This document shows positions 41,420 through 50,639 of a DNA stretch of 50,703 nucleotides, piece by piece. A program made the translations under genes and the position numbers. The stretch lies in the NCBI GenBank assembly GCA_963642145.1, contig CAVIFU010000007.1:1-50703 (forward strand). Reading direction: 5' to 3'. A model generated the notes under the pieces. The model saw only the letters and a list, made by a program, of their open reading frames with translations, did not search any database and was not told the DNA's origin. How positions within the stretch are numbered: position 1 is the stretch's first letter; each line of letters begins with the position of its first letter. This stretch comes from Stercoripulliclostridium_A sp963642145 (lineage in GTDB: Bacteria; Bacillota; Clostridia; Christensenellales; DTU072).

Positions 41420-42694
41420 ATGAACAAGAAAACCGTCAAAGACGTAGATGTCAAGGGCAAGAAATGTCTTGTCCGCGTCGACTTGAACGTTCCGATGAAG
41501 AACGGCGTCATTACCGACGAAAACCGCATTCAAGGCGCGCTTCCCACCATTAAGTATCTTATGGAGCACGGCGCAAAAGTTATCCTTTGCTCTCACCTTG
41601 GCAGACCGTATAACATTTTCAATGACAAAATCAAAAAGATTAAGCCGGAAGACGAGGGCAAAACCCGTGAAGAGCTTGTCGCTCTCACCCTCAAAAAGTG
41701 CTCTCTCGCGCCCGTGGCTGCAAGGCTTAACGAGCTTCTCGGCGGCAAAGTAACTTTCGCTACCGACGTTATAGGCGAATCCGCTCACAAAGCGGTTGCC
41801 AACATGAAGGACGGCGACGTAGTTCTCCTCGAGAACCTCCGCTTCCATGAGGAAGAAACCAAAAACGACGAAAACTTCTGCAAAGCTTTGGCAGAATTTT
41901 GCGATATATACGTTAACGACGCTTTCGGTACGGCGCATCGCGCGCACGCATCCACTGCCGGTATTGCCCAATATCATCTTTGCGAGGCTGCCGTTGCCGG
42001 CTTCCTTATAGGCAAAGAACTCGACGTTATGGGCGGCGCATTGGAGAATCCGCGCAGACCCTTTGTAGCCATTCTCGGCGGAGCAAAAGTTTCCGACAAG
42101 ATCGGCGTTATCAATAACCTCATCGACAAAGTAGACACCCTTATCATAGGCGGAGCCATGGCGTACACTTTCTTCAAAGCCAAAGGCTACGGCGTAGGCA
42201 CCGGACTTTGCGAACTCGACAAAGTAGACCTTGCCAAAGAACTCATGGCTAAGGCGGAAGCAAAGGGCATCAAGATGCTCCTTCCCGTAGACACCGTAGT
42301 TTCCCACGATTTCCCGGACCCCATCGACGGACCCGTAGAAGTCAAGACCGTACCCGCGTCCGCAATACCGGATGATATGATGGGACTCGATATAGGCGAA
42401 AAGACCCGCGAGATCTACGCCGACGCAGTCAAAAATGCCAAGACCGTTATCTGGAACGGACCTATGGGCGTGTTCGAGAACCCCGTACTCGCTAAGGGCA
42501 CCATCGCGGTAGCCAAAGCTTTGGCGGAAGCGACCGACGCAACCACCATCATCGGCGGCGGCGACAGCGCGGCGGCAGTCAAACAACTCGGATTTGCGGA
42601 CAAGATGACGCATATCTCTACCGGCGGCGGAGCGTCTCTCGAATTCTTAGAGGGACTTGAATTGCCCGGCGTCGCATGCCTCGACAACAAATAA
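41420..42694 (+). CDS. pgk: Phosphoglycerate kinase
   Basis: A 424-residue glycolytic kinase interconverting 1,3-bisphosphoglycerate and 3-phosphoglycerate with ADP/ATP. Landmarks are CLVRVDLNVPMKNG near the N-terminus, ILCSHLGRP, LLENLRFHEEE, NDAFGTAHRAHAS, LGGAKVSDKI and the C-terminal IIGGGDSAAAVKQ with STGGGASLEFLEG. It is about 30 residues longer than the usual 394 because of an insert after HLGRP (NIFNDKIKKIKPEDEGKTR). Start: ATG 41420 with TTAGGAG. It is the first gene of a pgk-tpiA-gpmI unit; gap and eno are not in the window. Confidence 0.98.
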   Translation: MNKKTVKDVDVKGKKCLVRVDLNVPMKNGVITDENRIQGALPTIKYLMEHGAKVILCSHLGRPYNIFNDKIKKIKPEDEGKTREELVALTLKKCSLAPVAARLNELLGGKVTFATDVIGESAHKAVANMKDGDVVLLENLRFHEEETKNDENFCKALAEFCDIYVNDAFGTAHRAHASTAGIAQYHLCEAAVAGFLIGKELDVMGGALENPRRPFVAILGGAKVSDKIGVINNLIDKVDTLIIGGAMAYTFFKAKGYGVGTGLCELDKVDLAKELMAKAEAKGIKMLLPVDTVVSHDFPDPIDGPVEVKTVPASAIPDDMMGLDIGEKTREIYADAVKNAKTVIWNGPMGVFENPVLAKGTIAVAKALAEATDATTIIGGGDSAAAVKQLGFADKMTHISTGGGASLEFLEGLELPGVACLDNK

Positions 42695-42720
42695 AATCAT
42701 TATTCAAAAGGAGAAATACA

Positions 42721-43467
42721 ATGAAAAGACCTATCATAGCAGGCAACTGGAAGATGAATAATACGAACAAGGGCACCAAAGAGCTCATCAAAGAACTCGT
42801 ACCCCTTGTCGCGGACGCTAAGTGCGAAGTAGTAGTTTGCGTACCGTTCACCGATATAGATATCGCTCGCAAATCTCTTCGCGGAAGCAATGTCAAACTT
42901 GGCGCACAAAACGTACATTGGGCTCCCAAAGGCGCATATACGGGAGAGATTTCTGCCGAAATGCTCAAAGAACTCAAAGTCGAATACGTCATTATAGGAC
43001 ATAGCGAAAGAAGGCAATATTTCGGCGAGACAGACGAATCCGTCAACGCTCGCGTAAAGGCTGCTCTCGAAGCGGGGCTCAAACCCATCATCTGCGTAGG
43101 CGAAACTCTTGCAGAGCGTGAGTCCGGCAAGACCACGGAAGTAGTAGTACGTCAAATCAACGGCGCGTTCGACGGCATCGACAGAGCGCTTCTCAAGAGA
43201 ATAGTAGTTGCTTACGAACCCGTATGGGCAATCGGCACCGGCAGAACGGCTTCCGCCAAGGACGCCAACGACACCATCGCCGTTATACGTAAGGCTATTC
43301 GCAAACTCTACGGCAAAACTTCCGCTCACGCAATGCGTATCCAATACGGCGGCAGCATGAACGCCAAGAATGCTTCCGAGCTCATGGCTCAACCGGAAAT
43401 CGACGGCGGACTTATCGGCGGCGCTTCCCTCAAAGCAGAAGACTTCGCAAAGGTCGTACATTATTAA
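42721..43467 (+). CDS. tpiA: Triosephosphate isomerase
   Basis: A 248-residue TIM-barrel enzyme interconverting dihydroxyacetone phosphate and glyceraldehyde-3-phosphate. Catalytic segments are AGNWKMN (Lys), IIGHSERRQYF (His) and AYEPVWAIGTGRTA (Glu), with phosphate-binding YGGSMNAKNA and GGLIGGASL. Start: ATG 42721 with AAAAGGAG; the frame is open from 42676 but that would overlap pgk. It lies 26 bases after pgk. Confidence 0.98.
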   Translation: MKRPIIAGNWKMNNTNKGTKELIKELVPLVADAKCEVVVCVPFTDIDIARKSLRGSNVKLGAQNVHWAPKGAYTGEISAEMLKELKVEYVIIGHSERRQYFGETDESVNARVKAALEAGLKPIICVGETLAERESGKTTEVVVRQINGAFDGIDRALLKRIVVAYEPVWAIGTGRTASAKDANDTIAVIRKAIRKLYGKTSAHAMRIQYGGSMNAKNASELMAQPEIDGGLIGGASLKAEDFAKVVHY

Positions 43468-43475
43468 GATAAATT

Positions 43476-45047
43476 ATGGATAAACAAATAGTTTTAGTGG
43501 TTATGGACGGCGTAGGCAAATCGTCTACGGGTTTGGGCGACGCAGTCAAGACGGCGCGCACTCCCACCCTCGATAAGCTTATGTTCACTTGCCCCTATAC
43601 CTACCTCAAAGCCCACGGTACCGCCGTGGGTTTACCCTCGGATGAGGATATGGGCAACAGCGAAGTCGGGCACAACGCTCTCGGTTGCGGACAAATCTAT
43701 TCGCAGGGCGCAAAACTTGTCAACGAATCCATCTCTTCGGGCGCGATATACGCGTCCAAAGCTTGGACGGAGCTTAGGGACAATTGCGTTGCAAACGGCA
43801 AGACTTTGCACTTCATCGGCTTGCTTTCGGACGGCAACGTGCATTCCAACATTTCTCACCTTATCGCCATGATAGGCGAGGCAAAGAAGGAAGGCGTCAA
43901 ACGCGTCAGAATACACGTTTTGCTTGACGGCAGAGACGTTCCCGCAACAAGCGCGCTCGCCTATGTGGATCAACTTGAAGAGGCTATCGCGAACCTGAAC
44001 GATGACGATTTCGACGCGCGTATCGCGTCCGGCGGCGGCAGAATGAAGATCACGATGGATAGGTATTGTGCCAACTGGGATATGGTCAAACAGGGTTACG
44101 ACGTGCACGTCTACGGCAAGGGCAGAGGCTTTGCTTCCGCCAAAGAAGCTATCGAAACTTATCGTGCGGAAAACCCCGGCGTTATCGACCAAGATTTGCC
44201 CGCTTTCGTCGTCACGCAAAACGGCGAACCCGTAGGCAAAATCGAGGACGGCGACTCGGTAATTTTGTTTAACTTCCGCGGTGACCGTGCAATAGAAATC
44301 AGCATGGCGTTCGATAACGATAATTTTGACGCATTCGATCGCGGCAACGCTCCCAAAGTGCTGTACGCAGGCATGCTCCAATATGACGGAGACATGCATT
44401 TGCCCAAACGCTTCCTTGTCGAGCCTCCGTGCATCAAGAATACGTTGAGCGAGTTCCTTGTCAAGAATGGGATACCGCAATACGCTGTTTCGGAAACCCA
44501 AAAGTACGGTCACGTGACATATTTTTGGAACGGCAATCGCAGCGAAAAATTTAGCGAAGAGCTCGAAACTTTTGAGGAAGTTCCCTCCGACAAAGTGTCT
44601 TTCGACGAGCGTCCGTGGATGAAGTCCGCAGAAGTTACGGACAAGGTGATAGAGGCTGTCAAGTCGCACAAATACGGCTTTATACGTTGCAATTACCCCA
44701 ACGGCGACATGGTAGGGCACACCGGCAATTTCGACGCGACGGTAATCGGAGTCGAAGCCGTAGATTTGGGACTGTCGAGGCTTCTTCCCGTCGTTGACGC
44801 GGAGAACGCGATTTTGGTAGTTACCGCAGATCACGGCAACGCGGACGAGATGCTCGAAAAGAACAAGAAGGGGCAGATACAAACTCGTACCGCTCACAGC
44901 TTGAATCCCGTACCGTTCATCATACACGGAGCGGACGTCGAGCTTAAAGACGTACCGGGCGCGGGACTTGCAAACGTTGCGGGCACTGTGGTAACGCTTA
45001 TGGGACTCACTCCTCCCGATTGCTGGCAGGAGAGCCTCATTAAGTAA
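43476..45047 (+). CDS. gpmI: 2,3-bisphosphoglycerate-independent phosphoglycerate mutase
   Basis: A 523-residue two-metal phosphoglycerate mutase converting 3-phosphoglycerate to 2-phosphoglycerate. The alkaline-phosphatase-like core shows VVMDGVGK at the N-terminus, the phosphoserine site GNSEVGHNALG (Ser62), HVLLDGRDVPATSA, NYPNGDMVGHTGN and VTADHGNADEM with metal ligands. The length is standard. It starts eight bases after tpiA; only a weak ribosome site (AAGATAA) is present, so translation is probably coupled. A terminator closes the operon. Confidence 0.97.
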   Translation: MDKQIVLVVMDGVGKSSTGLGDAVKTARTPTLDKLMFTCPYTYLKAHGTAVGLPSDEDMGNSEVGHNALGCGQIYSQGAKLVNESISSGAIYASKAWTELRDNCVANGKTLHFIGLLSDGNVHSNISHLIAMIGEAKKEGVKRVRIHVLLDGRDVPATSALAYVDQLEEAIANLNDDDFDARIASGGGRMKITMDRYCANWDMVKQGYDVHVYGKGRGFASAKEAIETYRAENPGVIDQDLPAFVVTQNGEPVGKIEDGDSVILFNFRGDRAIEISMAFDNDNFDAFDRGNAPKVLYAGMLQYDGDMHLPKRFLVEPPCIKNTLSEFLVKNGIPQYAVSETQKYGHVTYFWNGNRSEKFSEELETFEEVPSDKVSFDERPWMKSAEVTDKVIEAVKSHKYGFIRCNYPNGDMVGHTGNFDATVIGVEAVDLGLSRLLPVVDAENAILVVTADHGNADEMLEKNKKGQIQTRTAHSLNPVPFIIHGADVELKDVPGAGLANVAGTVVTLMGLTPPDCWQESLIK

Positions 45048-45065
45048 AAATCGTTAAATCGTAGC

Positions 45066-45097
45066 AAAGGGACTGCGCGTGCGGTCCCTTTATTTTT
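45066..45097 (+). terminator. Terminator after gpmI
   Basis: AAAGGGAC (45066-45073) pairs with GTCCCTTT (45084-45091) around a 10-base loop, followed by ATTTTT. Confidence 0.9.
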
Positions 45098-45206
45098 GCA
45101 AAACAACCGCCGATTTTGCATACGGCGAATGTACGTTTTTCCGATTTTATTACGCAACAATATCCGCGTTTTTGTTACGCGGACCGACAAATTTTTCAAG
45201 TCCTTA

Positions 45207-45235
45207 TTGACATAAATTAGTTATTATAGTATAGT
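45207..45235 (+). promoter_or_regulatory. Strong promoter of the ABC exporter operon
   Basis: A perfect -35 TTGACA (45207-45212), a 17-bp spacer and -10 TATAGT (45230-45235). A second TATAGT at 45225 has the wrong spacing. The leader is about 32 bases, with AAGGAAAG before ATG 45274. Between the gpmI terminator and this promoter (45098-45206) only small inverted repeats are seen. Confidence 0.88.
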
Positions 45236-45273
45236 GTATTGTAGTAAATTTCGTTTCGGATAAGGAAAGATGA

Positions 45274-48200
45274 ATGATCAAACTCCTTAAAAATCTCAAA
45301 CCGATGGCGTGGATAGTTGTCGCAATTATTCTTCTGGTTACCTGTCAGGCGGTAGCCGAACTATATTTGCCGGAAAAGATGTCGGAGATCATAGACGACG
45401 GCATCTACATCGACTATGAGCCGTTGTACGAACACTTAGAAATGCAAAAGCCGGACAGCCTCGGATCCGTTGACTCGGAACGCACGCTCAAAGGCTACGA
45501 TGAAGATACCATTCCCGTTTTTGAAATGGTAGACGGATTCTCAACTTACGACCTTGCCAAAGCCATAGAGGAAGAGGACCGCAAGGCAAACGGCTCAGGA
45601 GTAATAATAGAGTTTGTTTTCCGCGATATACCGGTCAAGGATAGCAAAGAGCTGTTTGACAACGTGCTTACGCCGTTTTTGAACGGTTTGGAGCCTTATC
45701 AGCGCAAGGCTTTCGAGTGGCGCGATGCAAACGTGGCGGAAAGCGATTGGGCAAAATGGGAACCGGACTACTATGGCGTGTATTTTACCGATGCCGATAG
45801 AGATGAAATAGCGACGGTCATCAATATGTTGCTTGTTTTCGACAAAGACAACCAAAGCAATCCTTCATCCATAAAGATCGGCAAAGGAACGTCTTCTAAT
45901 AGCGGATCGAGCGACATAACCGTCAACGGACTGCTCAATCAAGACCCGAGGGTGGAAGAAGACGCCATGAGCAACGAGTCCAACAGACGTATTTTGACCG
46001 CTTGCATCAGCTGCATGAAGCATTCGGAGTACGGCAACCTCATGCCCGTTCCCGTGGACAAGGACGGTAATCGTTTGGCAACCGACGCATACGGCAGAGC
46101 TTACGAGCAAGACAAAGTCATCTACAAGTATTCGGATTCCGACGGCAACGAAGTAGCCACCGCCAAGGAGTCCTATACCGGACGTCCGGACGAGATGCCC
46201 GATTACGAAGTCATTATTTGCAACAACGTACTGGGTTACGCCTACAAATATCAAGGCGAGAAGTGGGTTTCCACCCATCGCGGAATAACGGACGAGAAGG
46301 CGCAAGAGAAGGCTTCCGCATACAACGCGGCAATACTCATAGACGCACTGATCACCTCCAACAAGTATTACGACGAGTTTACGGAAGCGGAAATAACCGA
46401 CCTCACCAAGTCAATTAACGAGATATGCAATAAGTATACGTCGAACGACGACCTCATACTTATAGCAAACTTATTGAATTTTAATGACAAAAAACCGGCA
46501 AAAATCATCAAGGAAGTAGCCAAGTATTACAGCGTTTCGGATTCCGGAGATAAGCAAACCGCGCTCAAAGATCAAGCTACCGTCGGCATGAAGATAAAGC
46601 AGTTCTTTATCAAGCTCGGCAACTACATAACGCTGAGTTCTACCGGCACGCGCAAGCAAGCCTTCGAGAACGGCGAACTCAAAGACGTATTCAGCGTTTC
46701 TTTGGTCGAATTCAAGACTTACAAGGACATGATGCTCCCGGACGGCAAAACGCAACAAACGGACGATTTGAGATTTATTCTTATTCGCGGCGGATACATG
46801 TTGCTTCTTACCGTAGCCGCATGCGGATCGGCTATTTTGGCGGCATTGCTAAGCAGCAAGCTGACGGCGGAATTCTCGGCGATAATCAGGAGCAAAACTT
46901 TTGCCAAGGTAGAAACATTCTCCCTGATAGAGTTTGACAAGTTCTCTACGGCAAGTCTTATTACGCGTTCGACAAACGACGTCAACCAAATTCAATCGGT
47001 CTTCTTACTCGTGTTGCGTACCGGGTTAATAGCTCCCATCACCCTTATAGGCGGATTTATCATGGCTGCGCAAAAGTCGTGGAAGATGACGGCGGTTATC
47101 CTGTACGATATACCGATCCTCGTTATATCCTCGTGGGTAGCGGCAAAGATAGTCTTCCCGCTGTTCCAAGTAATACAGGACAAAATAGACAGGCTCACGC
47201 TTATCACGCGCGAAGGCTTGACGGGTATCCGCGTCGTGCGCGCTTTCAATAAGCAAGCTACCGAGAATGCTAAGTTCTCCGAGGTCAACGATAGCCTGAC
47301 CAAGACTTCCATCACCGTCAACAAGTGGTGCGCCGTCATGGCTCCGCTTATCTCGGTAGTCATGAACTGTTCCATGGTAGGCGTAGTGTGGCGCGCAAGT
47401 AAGCAAATAGCTTTTAACGAAAATATCGACGTCGGCGACATGATGGCTGTCATCCAGTACATGACGCAGATAATGCTTGCGCTCGTAATGGTGGCAACCG
47501 TGTTTGTCATGTTCCCCCGCGCAACGGCTTCCGCATTGCGTATCAACCAAATATTGGATACCGATCTCGAACTTAAAGATCCCCAAAAACCCAATAGAAA
47601 TTATACTTCGTCCGGCAGCGTTAAGTTCAGTCACGTCAACTTCAAGTACTCTCGGGACGCGGAGAACAATATTCTTTCGGACATCGACTTCCATGCGGAA
47701 CGGGGCAAAGTTACCGCCATTGTCGGCGGTACGGGTAGCGGTAAGAGTACCGTAATCAACCTGATACCGCGGTTCTACGACGCCACGGAGGGCAGTATAG
47801 AGATAGACGGCGTAAATGTCAAAGATATTCCGCAAGAGGAGCTGCGCAACAAGATAGGCTTCGTGCCTCAACGCTCGGTATTGTTCAGCGGCACCATCAG
47901 GGATAACCTGCGCTACGGCAAGCCCGACGCCACCGAAGAAGATATGTGGGAAGCGCTTTCCATAGCCCAGAGCGACGCGTTCGTCCGTGAAAAGGAAGAC
48001 GGACTCGACTCCAAGGTAGAGCAGGGCGGCGGCAATTTCAGCGGCGGACAACGCCAGCGTCTTGCCATCGCGCGCGCCATTATCCGTAAGCCGGAAGTGC
48101 TTATCTTTGACGACAGCTTCTCGGCGCTCGACTTCCGCACAGACAAGAATTTGCGTATGGCGTTAAAGAGCATCACAACAGAGTCCGCAACGATTATCGT

Positions 48201-48360
48201 GGCACAGCGCATAGGCACCATTATGGACGCGGACAACATCATAGTGCTTGACGGCGGCAAGATCGTAGGTCAAGGCACGCACGAGTATCTTGTGCACAAC
48301 TGCAAGGTGTACAGAGATATTGCGCTTTCGCAAATGAGTGAGGAGGAGCTTGGTCTATGA
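45274..48360 (+). CDS. ABC exporter half-transporter with a very large insert between TM1 and TM2
   Basis: A 1028-residue ABC exporter subunit of the BmrC/TM287 type. TM1 is at about residues 13-34, followed by ELYLPEKMSEIIDDGI. A non-membrane segment of about 455 residues then interrupts the protein (about 45-500) before TM2 (RGGYMLLLTVAACGSAILA). After that the transmembrane domain continues as in relatives (FDKFSTASLITRSTNDVNQIQ). The nucleotide-binding domain has Walker A GGTGSGKST (818-826, Lys824), signature FSGGQ (922-926), and a Walker B ending in Asp946-Asp947 where the catalytic Glu is normally second. The switch residue is Gln978, not His (VAQR). These are marks of the degenerate half of a heterodimer. 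In standard topology the insert lies outside the cytoplasm. I do not recognise the insert's fold. Start: ATG 45274. The gene overlaps the partner gene by four bases. Confidence 0.9.
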   Translation: MIKLLKNLKPMAWIVVAIILLVTCQAVAELYLPEKMSEIIDDGIYIDYEPLYEHLEMQKPDSLGSVDSERTLKGYDEDTIPVFEMVDGFSTYDLAKAIEEEDRKANGSGVIIEFVFRDIPVKDSKELFDNVLTPFLNGLEPYQRKAFEWRDANVAESDWAKWEPDYYGVYFTDADRDEIATVINMLLVFDKDNQSNPSSIKIGKGTSSNSGSSDITVNGLLNQDPRVEEDAMSNESNRRILTACISCMKHSEYGNLMPVPVDKDGNRLATDAYGRAYEQDKVIYKYSDSDGNEVATAKESYTGRPDEMPDYEVIICNNVLGYAYKYQGEKWVSTHRGITDEKAQEKASAYNAAILIDALITSNKYYDEFTEAEITDLTKSINEICNKYTSNDDLILIANLLNFNDKKPAKIIKEVAKYYSVSDSGDKQTALKDQATVGMKIKQFFIKLGNYITLSSTGTRKQAFENGELKDVFSVSLVEFKTYKDMMLPDGKTQQTDDLRFILIRGGYMLLLTVAACGSAILAALLSSKLTAEFSAIIRSKTFAKVETFSLIEFDKFSTASLITRSTNDVNQIQSVFLLVLRTGLIAPITLIGGFIMAAQKSWKMTAVILYDIPILVISSWVAAKIVFPLFQVIQDKIDRLTLITREGLTGIRVVRAFNKQATENAKFSEVNDSLTKTSITVNKWCAVMAPLISVVMNCSMVGVVWRASKQIAFNENIDVGDMMAVIQYMTQIMLALVMVATVFVMFPRATASALRINQILDTDLELKDPQKPNRNYTSSGSVKFSHVNFKYSRDAENNILSDIDFHAERGKVTAIVGGTGSGKSTVINLIPRFYDATEGSIEIDGVNVKDIPQEELRNKIGFVPQRSVLFSGTIRDNLRYGKPDATEEDMWEALSIAQSDAFVREKEDGLDSKVEQGGGNFSGGQRQRLAIARAIIRKPEVLIFDDSFSALDFRTDKNLRMALKSITTESATIIVAQRIGTIMDADNIIVLDGGKIVGQGTHEYLVHNCKVYRDIALSQMSEEELGL

Positions 48361-50324
48361 GCGATTACGACGAGAAAAATCAAGGATTCTCCGATAGCAC
48401 CAAACAGCAATCTTCCGGCGGCGGATTCGACCTCGGCAAATCTTTGGGCGTCGGCGGACCCGAAATCAAAGAAGTAGACAAAGCGGAGAACTTCAAAGGC
48501 ACGCTTGTGCGCCTTATCAAGTACCTCAAACCGCAGTACCCCATGCTTATTGCCATGATTGTCATAGCGGCGATAGGCGCCTGGTTCGGCATTTGGGTTC
48601 CGGATGTCATGAAGAAGGTCACCAACGCGTTGGTGGATTCCATACAATACTTCATAAACATCGATCGTCCGTCCAAGGGCGGCAACAACCTTCTGTACTC
48701 CTACATTGCGCCGGTACTGCTTACGTGCGCGGGACTTTACGTCCTCAACGCCCTGTTCACCTTTACCAGCGGACTCATAGCCGCCACGATGAGCCAAAGA
48801 GTAGTCAGGCGCATGCGTACCGACGTCAAAAACAAGCTCGACAAAGTACCGCTTTCGTACTTTGACGCTACGCCGATAGGCGACGTTTTGGCGCGTTTCA
48901 CCATAGATATAGAGATGATATCGCTGACGCTTCAGGACAGCATTAACCAGATAATTACGGGCGTCATGACGGTTGTGGGCGTATTTATTATGATGGCGCG
49001 TATAGATTGGCTGATGTCGCTTGTCGCGCTTGTCAGCTTACCGCTACTGCTTGTGGTATCCGGTATAATCGTCAAGCGTTCGCAGATAGAGTTCGCGCGC
49101 CAACAAAAACGTATAGGCGAGCTTAACGGACACATCGAGGAGATGTATACGGGGCACCGCGTAATCAAACTCTACAACCAAGAGGCAAACAGCATAGAGG
49201 CATATGAGAAGATAAACAAGGAACTCAAACGCGCCACGCGCAAATCGCAATTCCTTGCCGGTATCATTTTGCCAAGCATCAAGTTTATCGATAACTTGGT
49301 ATACGTGGGTATTTGCGTGGGAGGCGGTATTCGTGCCGGCAACGGACTCGTCACGATAGGCGATATACAGGCGCTGTTGTCCTACACGAGGCAATTCGCT
49401 CAGCCCATCGAAAATATCAGCAACATCGCCAACACCATACAATCGTCCATTGCGGCGGCGGAGCGCGTCTTCCAGGTATTTGATCTCGAAGAAATGACTC
49501 CGGAGGGCGAAAAGTCCATAAGCGTTGCGGACGCCAAAGGCGAAGTCGATCTCGAACACGTAGCGTTCTCTTACAGCAAGGATAAACCGCTTATTACGGA
49601 TTTGTCGCTTCACGTCAATGCAGGCGAAAGCATAGCTATAGTAGGACCTACGGGCGCGGGCAAAACAACCATGGTAAACCTCCTGATGCGCTTCTATGAG
49701 ATAGACGGCGGCGTAATCAAAGTAGACGGCGTAGACATACGCGACTACTCGCGCGACGACCTCAGGAGCCTGTACGGCATGGTATTGCAAGATACGTGGC
49801 TATTCAACGGTACGGTAGCCGAAAACATCGCTTACGGCAACCCGAACGCCACGAGAGAAGAAATAATCGAGGCTGCCAAAGAGGCTTACGCGGATAGCTT
49901 CATCCAAACCATGGAGCACGGCTACGACACCGTACTAAACGAGGACGCAAGCAATATTTCCGCCGGACAAAAGCAACTTTTGACCATAGCCAGAGCCATA
50001 CTCAAAAAGCCCAAGATTATCATTTTGGATGAAGCGACGAGCTCGGTTGACACTCGCACCGAGAAGTACATCCAAAGCGCAATGCTTGCTATGATGGAAG
50101 GCAAAACGAGCTTTGTTATCGCCCACAGACTTTCAACAATCAAGCATGCCGCCGTCATACTCGTCATGAATCACGGCGACGTTGTGGAGCAGGGCAACCA
50201 TGAAACGCTCATGGCAAAGAAGGGCTTCTACTACGAGCTGTACAATTCGCAGTTTGCGGGCGTCACCGATGATAACCGCGACGACGATACTTCCGCAAAC
50301 GCCGTCAAATTCCAACAAACCTAA
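48357..50324 (+). CDS. ABC exporter half-transporter, catalytic partner
   Basis: A 655-residue ABC exporter subunit of the BmrD/TM288 type. A charged, Gly-rich N-terminal extension (about 1-45) precedes six transmembrane helices. The nucleotide-binding domain has Walker A GPTGAGKTT (430-438), canonical Walker B with catalytic Glu559 (LDEATSSVD) and switch His590 (IAHRLSTI), but a degenerate signature ISAGQ (534-538). It therefore supplies the active Walker A/B site and pairs with the intact FSGGQ of the upstream subunit, the expected asymmetry of heterodimeric exporters for drugs, lipids or peptides. Start: ATG 48357 overlaps the upstream stop (ATGA) with a strong GAGGAGGAG site. Substrate is unknown. 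Confidence 0.94.
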   Translation: MSDYDEKNQGFSDSTKQQSSGGGFDLGKSLGVGGPEIKEVDKAENFKGTLVRLIKYLKPQYPMLIAMIVIAAIGAWFGIWVPDVMKKVTNALVDSIQYFINIDRPSKGGNNLLYSYIAPVLLTCAGLYVLNALFTFTSGLIAATMSQRVVRRMRTDVKNKLDKVPLSYFDATPIGDVLARFTIDIEMISLTLQDSINQIITGVMTVVGVFIMMARIDWLMSLVALVSLPLLLVVSGIIVKRSQIEFARQQKRIGELNGHIEEMYTGHRVIKLYNQEANSIEAYEKINKELKRATRKSQFLAGIILPSIKFIDNLVYVGICVGGGIRAGNGLVTIGDIQALLSYTRQFAQPIENISNIANTIQSSIAAAERVFQVFDLEEMTPEGEKSISVADAKGEVDLEHVAFSYSKDKPLITDLSLHVNAGESIAIVGPTGAGKTTMVNLLMRFYEIDGGVIKVDGVDIRDYSRDDLRSLYGMVLQDTWLFNGTVAENIAYGNPNATREEIIEAAKEAYADSFIQTMEHGYDTVLNEDASNISAGQKQLLTIARAILKKPKIIILDEATSSVDTRTEKYIQSAMLAMMEGKTSFVIAHRLSTIKHAAVILVMNHGDVVEQGNHETLMAKKGFYYELYNSQFAGVTDDNRDDDTSANAVKFQQT

Positions 50325-50360
50325 AACGTTCGGTAGGCGTAACCGTAAACTTCAATCCGC

Positions 50361-50402
50361 AAACTCCCATGGCTTGCTCCGAGCCGCATGGGAGTTTTTT
50401 TA
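50361..50402 (+). terminator. Terminator after the ABC exporter operon
   Basis: AAACTCCCATGGCT (50361-50374) pairs with AGCC, a bulged G and CATGGGAGTTT (50382-50397), followed by TTTT. Confidence 0.92.
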
Positions 50403-50426
50403 TATAACCCGACGCAATAAAAACAA

Positions 50427-50455
50427 TTGACAAAAATTTACCGAAATATTACAAT
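50427..50455 (+). promoter_or_regulatory. Promoter at the right end of the window
   Basis: A perfect -35 TTGACA (50427-50432), a 17-bp spacer and -10 TACAAT (50450-50455). Transcription should begin near 50462, some 178 bases before the next large gene, leaving a long leader. Confidence 0.88.
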
Positions 50456-50492
50456 AACAATGTAAAAATTCGCTTGACGAAGAGAGGCGCAT

Positions 50493-50570
50493 ATGAGACA
50501 ATTCCTTACAGTCGGACAGCATAACTATGCCCAAAGCGTAGCGAGTTTTTGCTCGACAGTACATCTGTAA
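50493..50570 (+). CDS. Possible 25-residue leader peptide or small protein
   Basis: ATG 50493 preceded by AGAGAGG opens 25 codons ending at TAA 50568-50570. The peptide begins MRQFLTVGQHNYAQ and ends in VHL, with one Cys and two His residues. It lies inside the leader between the promoter and a perfect terminator hairpin, a typical place for an attenuator peptide. It could also be an independent small protein or simply chance; there is no run of a single amino acid that would name the regulated pathway. Confidence 0.4.
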   Translation: MRQFLTVGQHNYAQSVASFCSTVHL

Positions 50571-50580
50571 TTTGATCTAA

Positions 50581-50614
50581 ACAGCCGTCGGAGTGCGCTC
50601 CGACGGCTGTTTTG
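50581..50614 (+). terminator. Perfect terminator/attenuator hairpin before the last gene
   Basis: A 13-bp perfect stem, ACAGCCGTCGGAG (50581-50593) with CTCCGACGGCTGT (50598-50610), has a TGCG loop and is followed by TTTT. It sits 26 bases before the next gene's start, so it either ends a short leader transcript or attenuates the gene. Confidence 0.9.
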
Positions 50615-50639
50615 CATATAAAAAACAAGGAGAATTGAA

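Noticed and set aside
42700..43461. Long minus-strand ORF of 253 codons opposite tpiA
   Set aside because: It is a shadow of the highly biased codon use of tpiA; it has no ribosome site, promoter or recognisable domain. Similar antisense ORFs at 861-1571, 13838-14941, 43632-44927 and 47026-48051 were rejected for the same reason.
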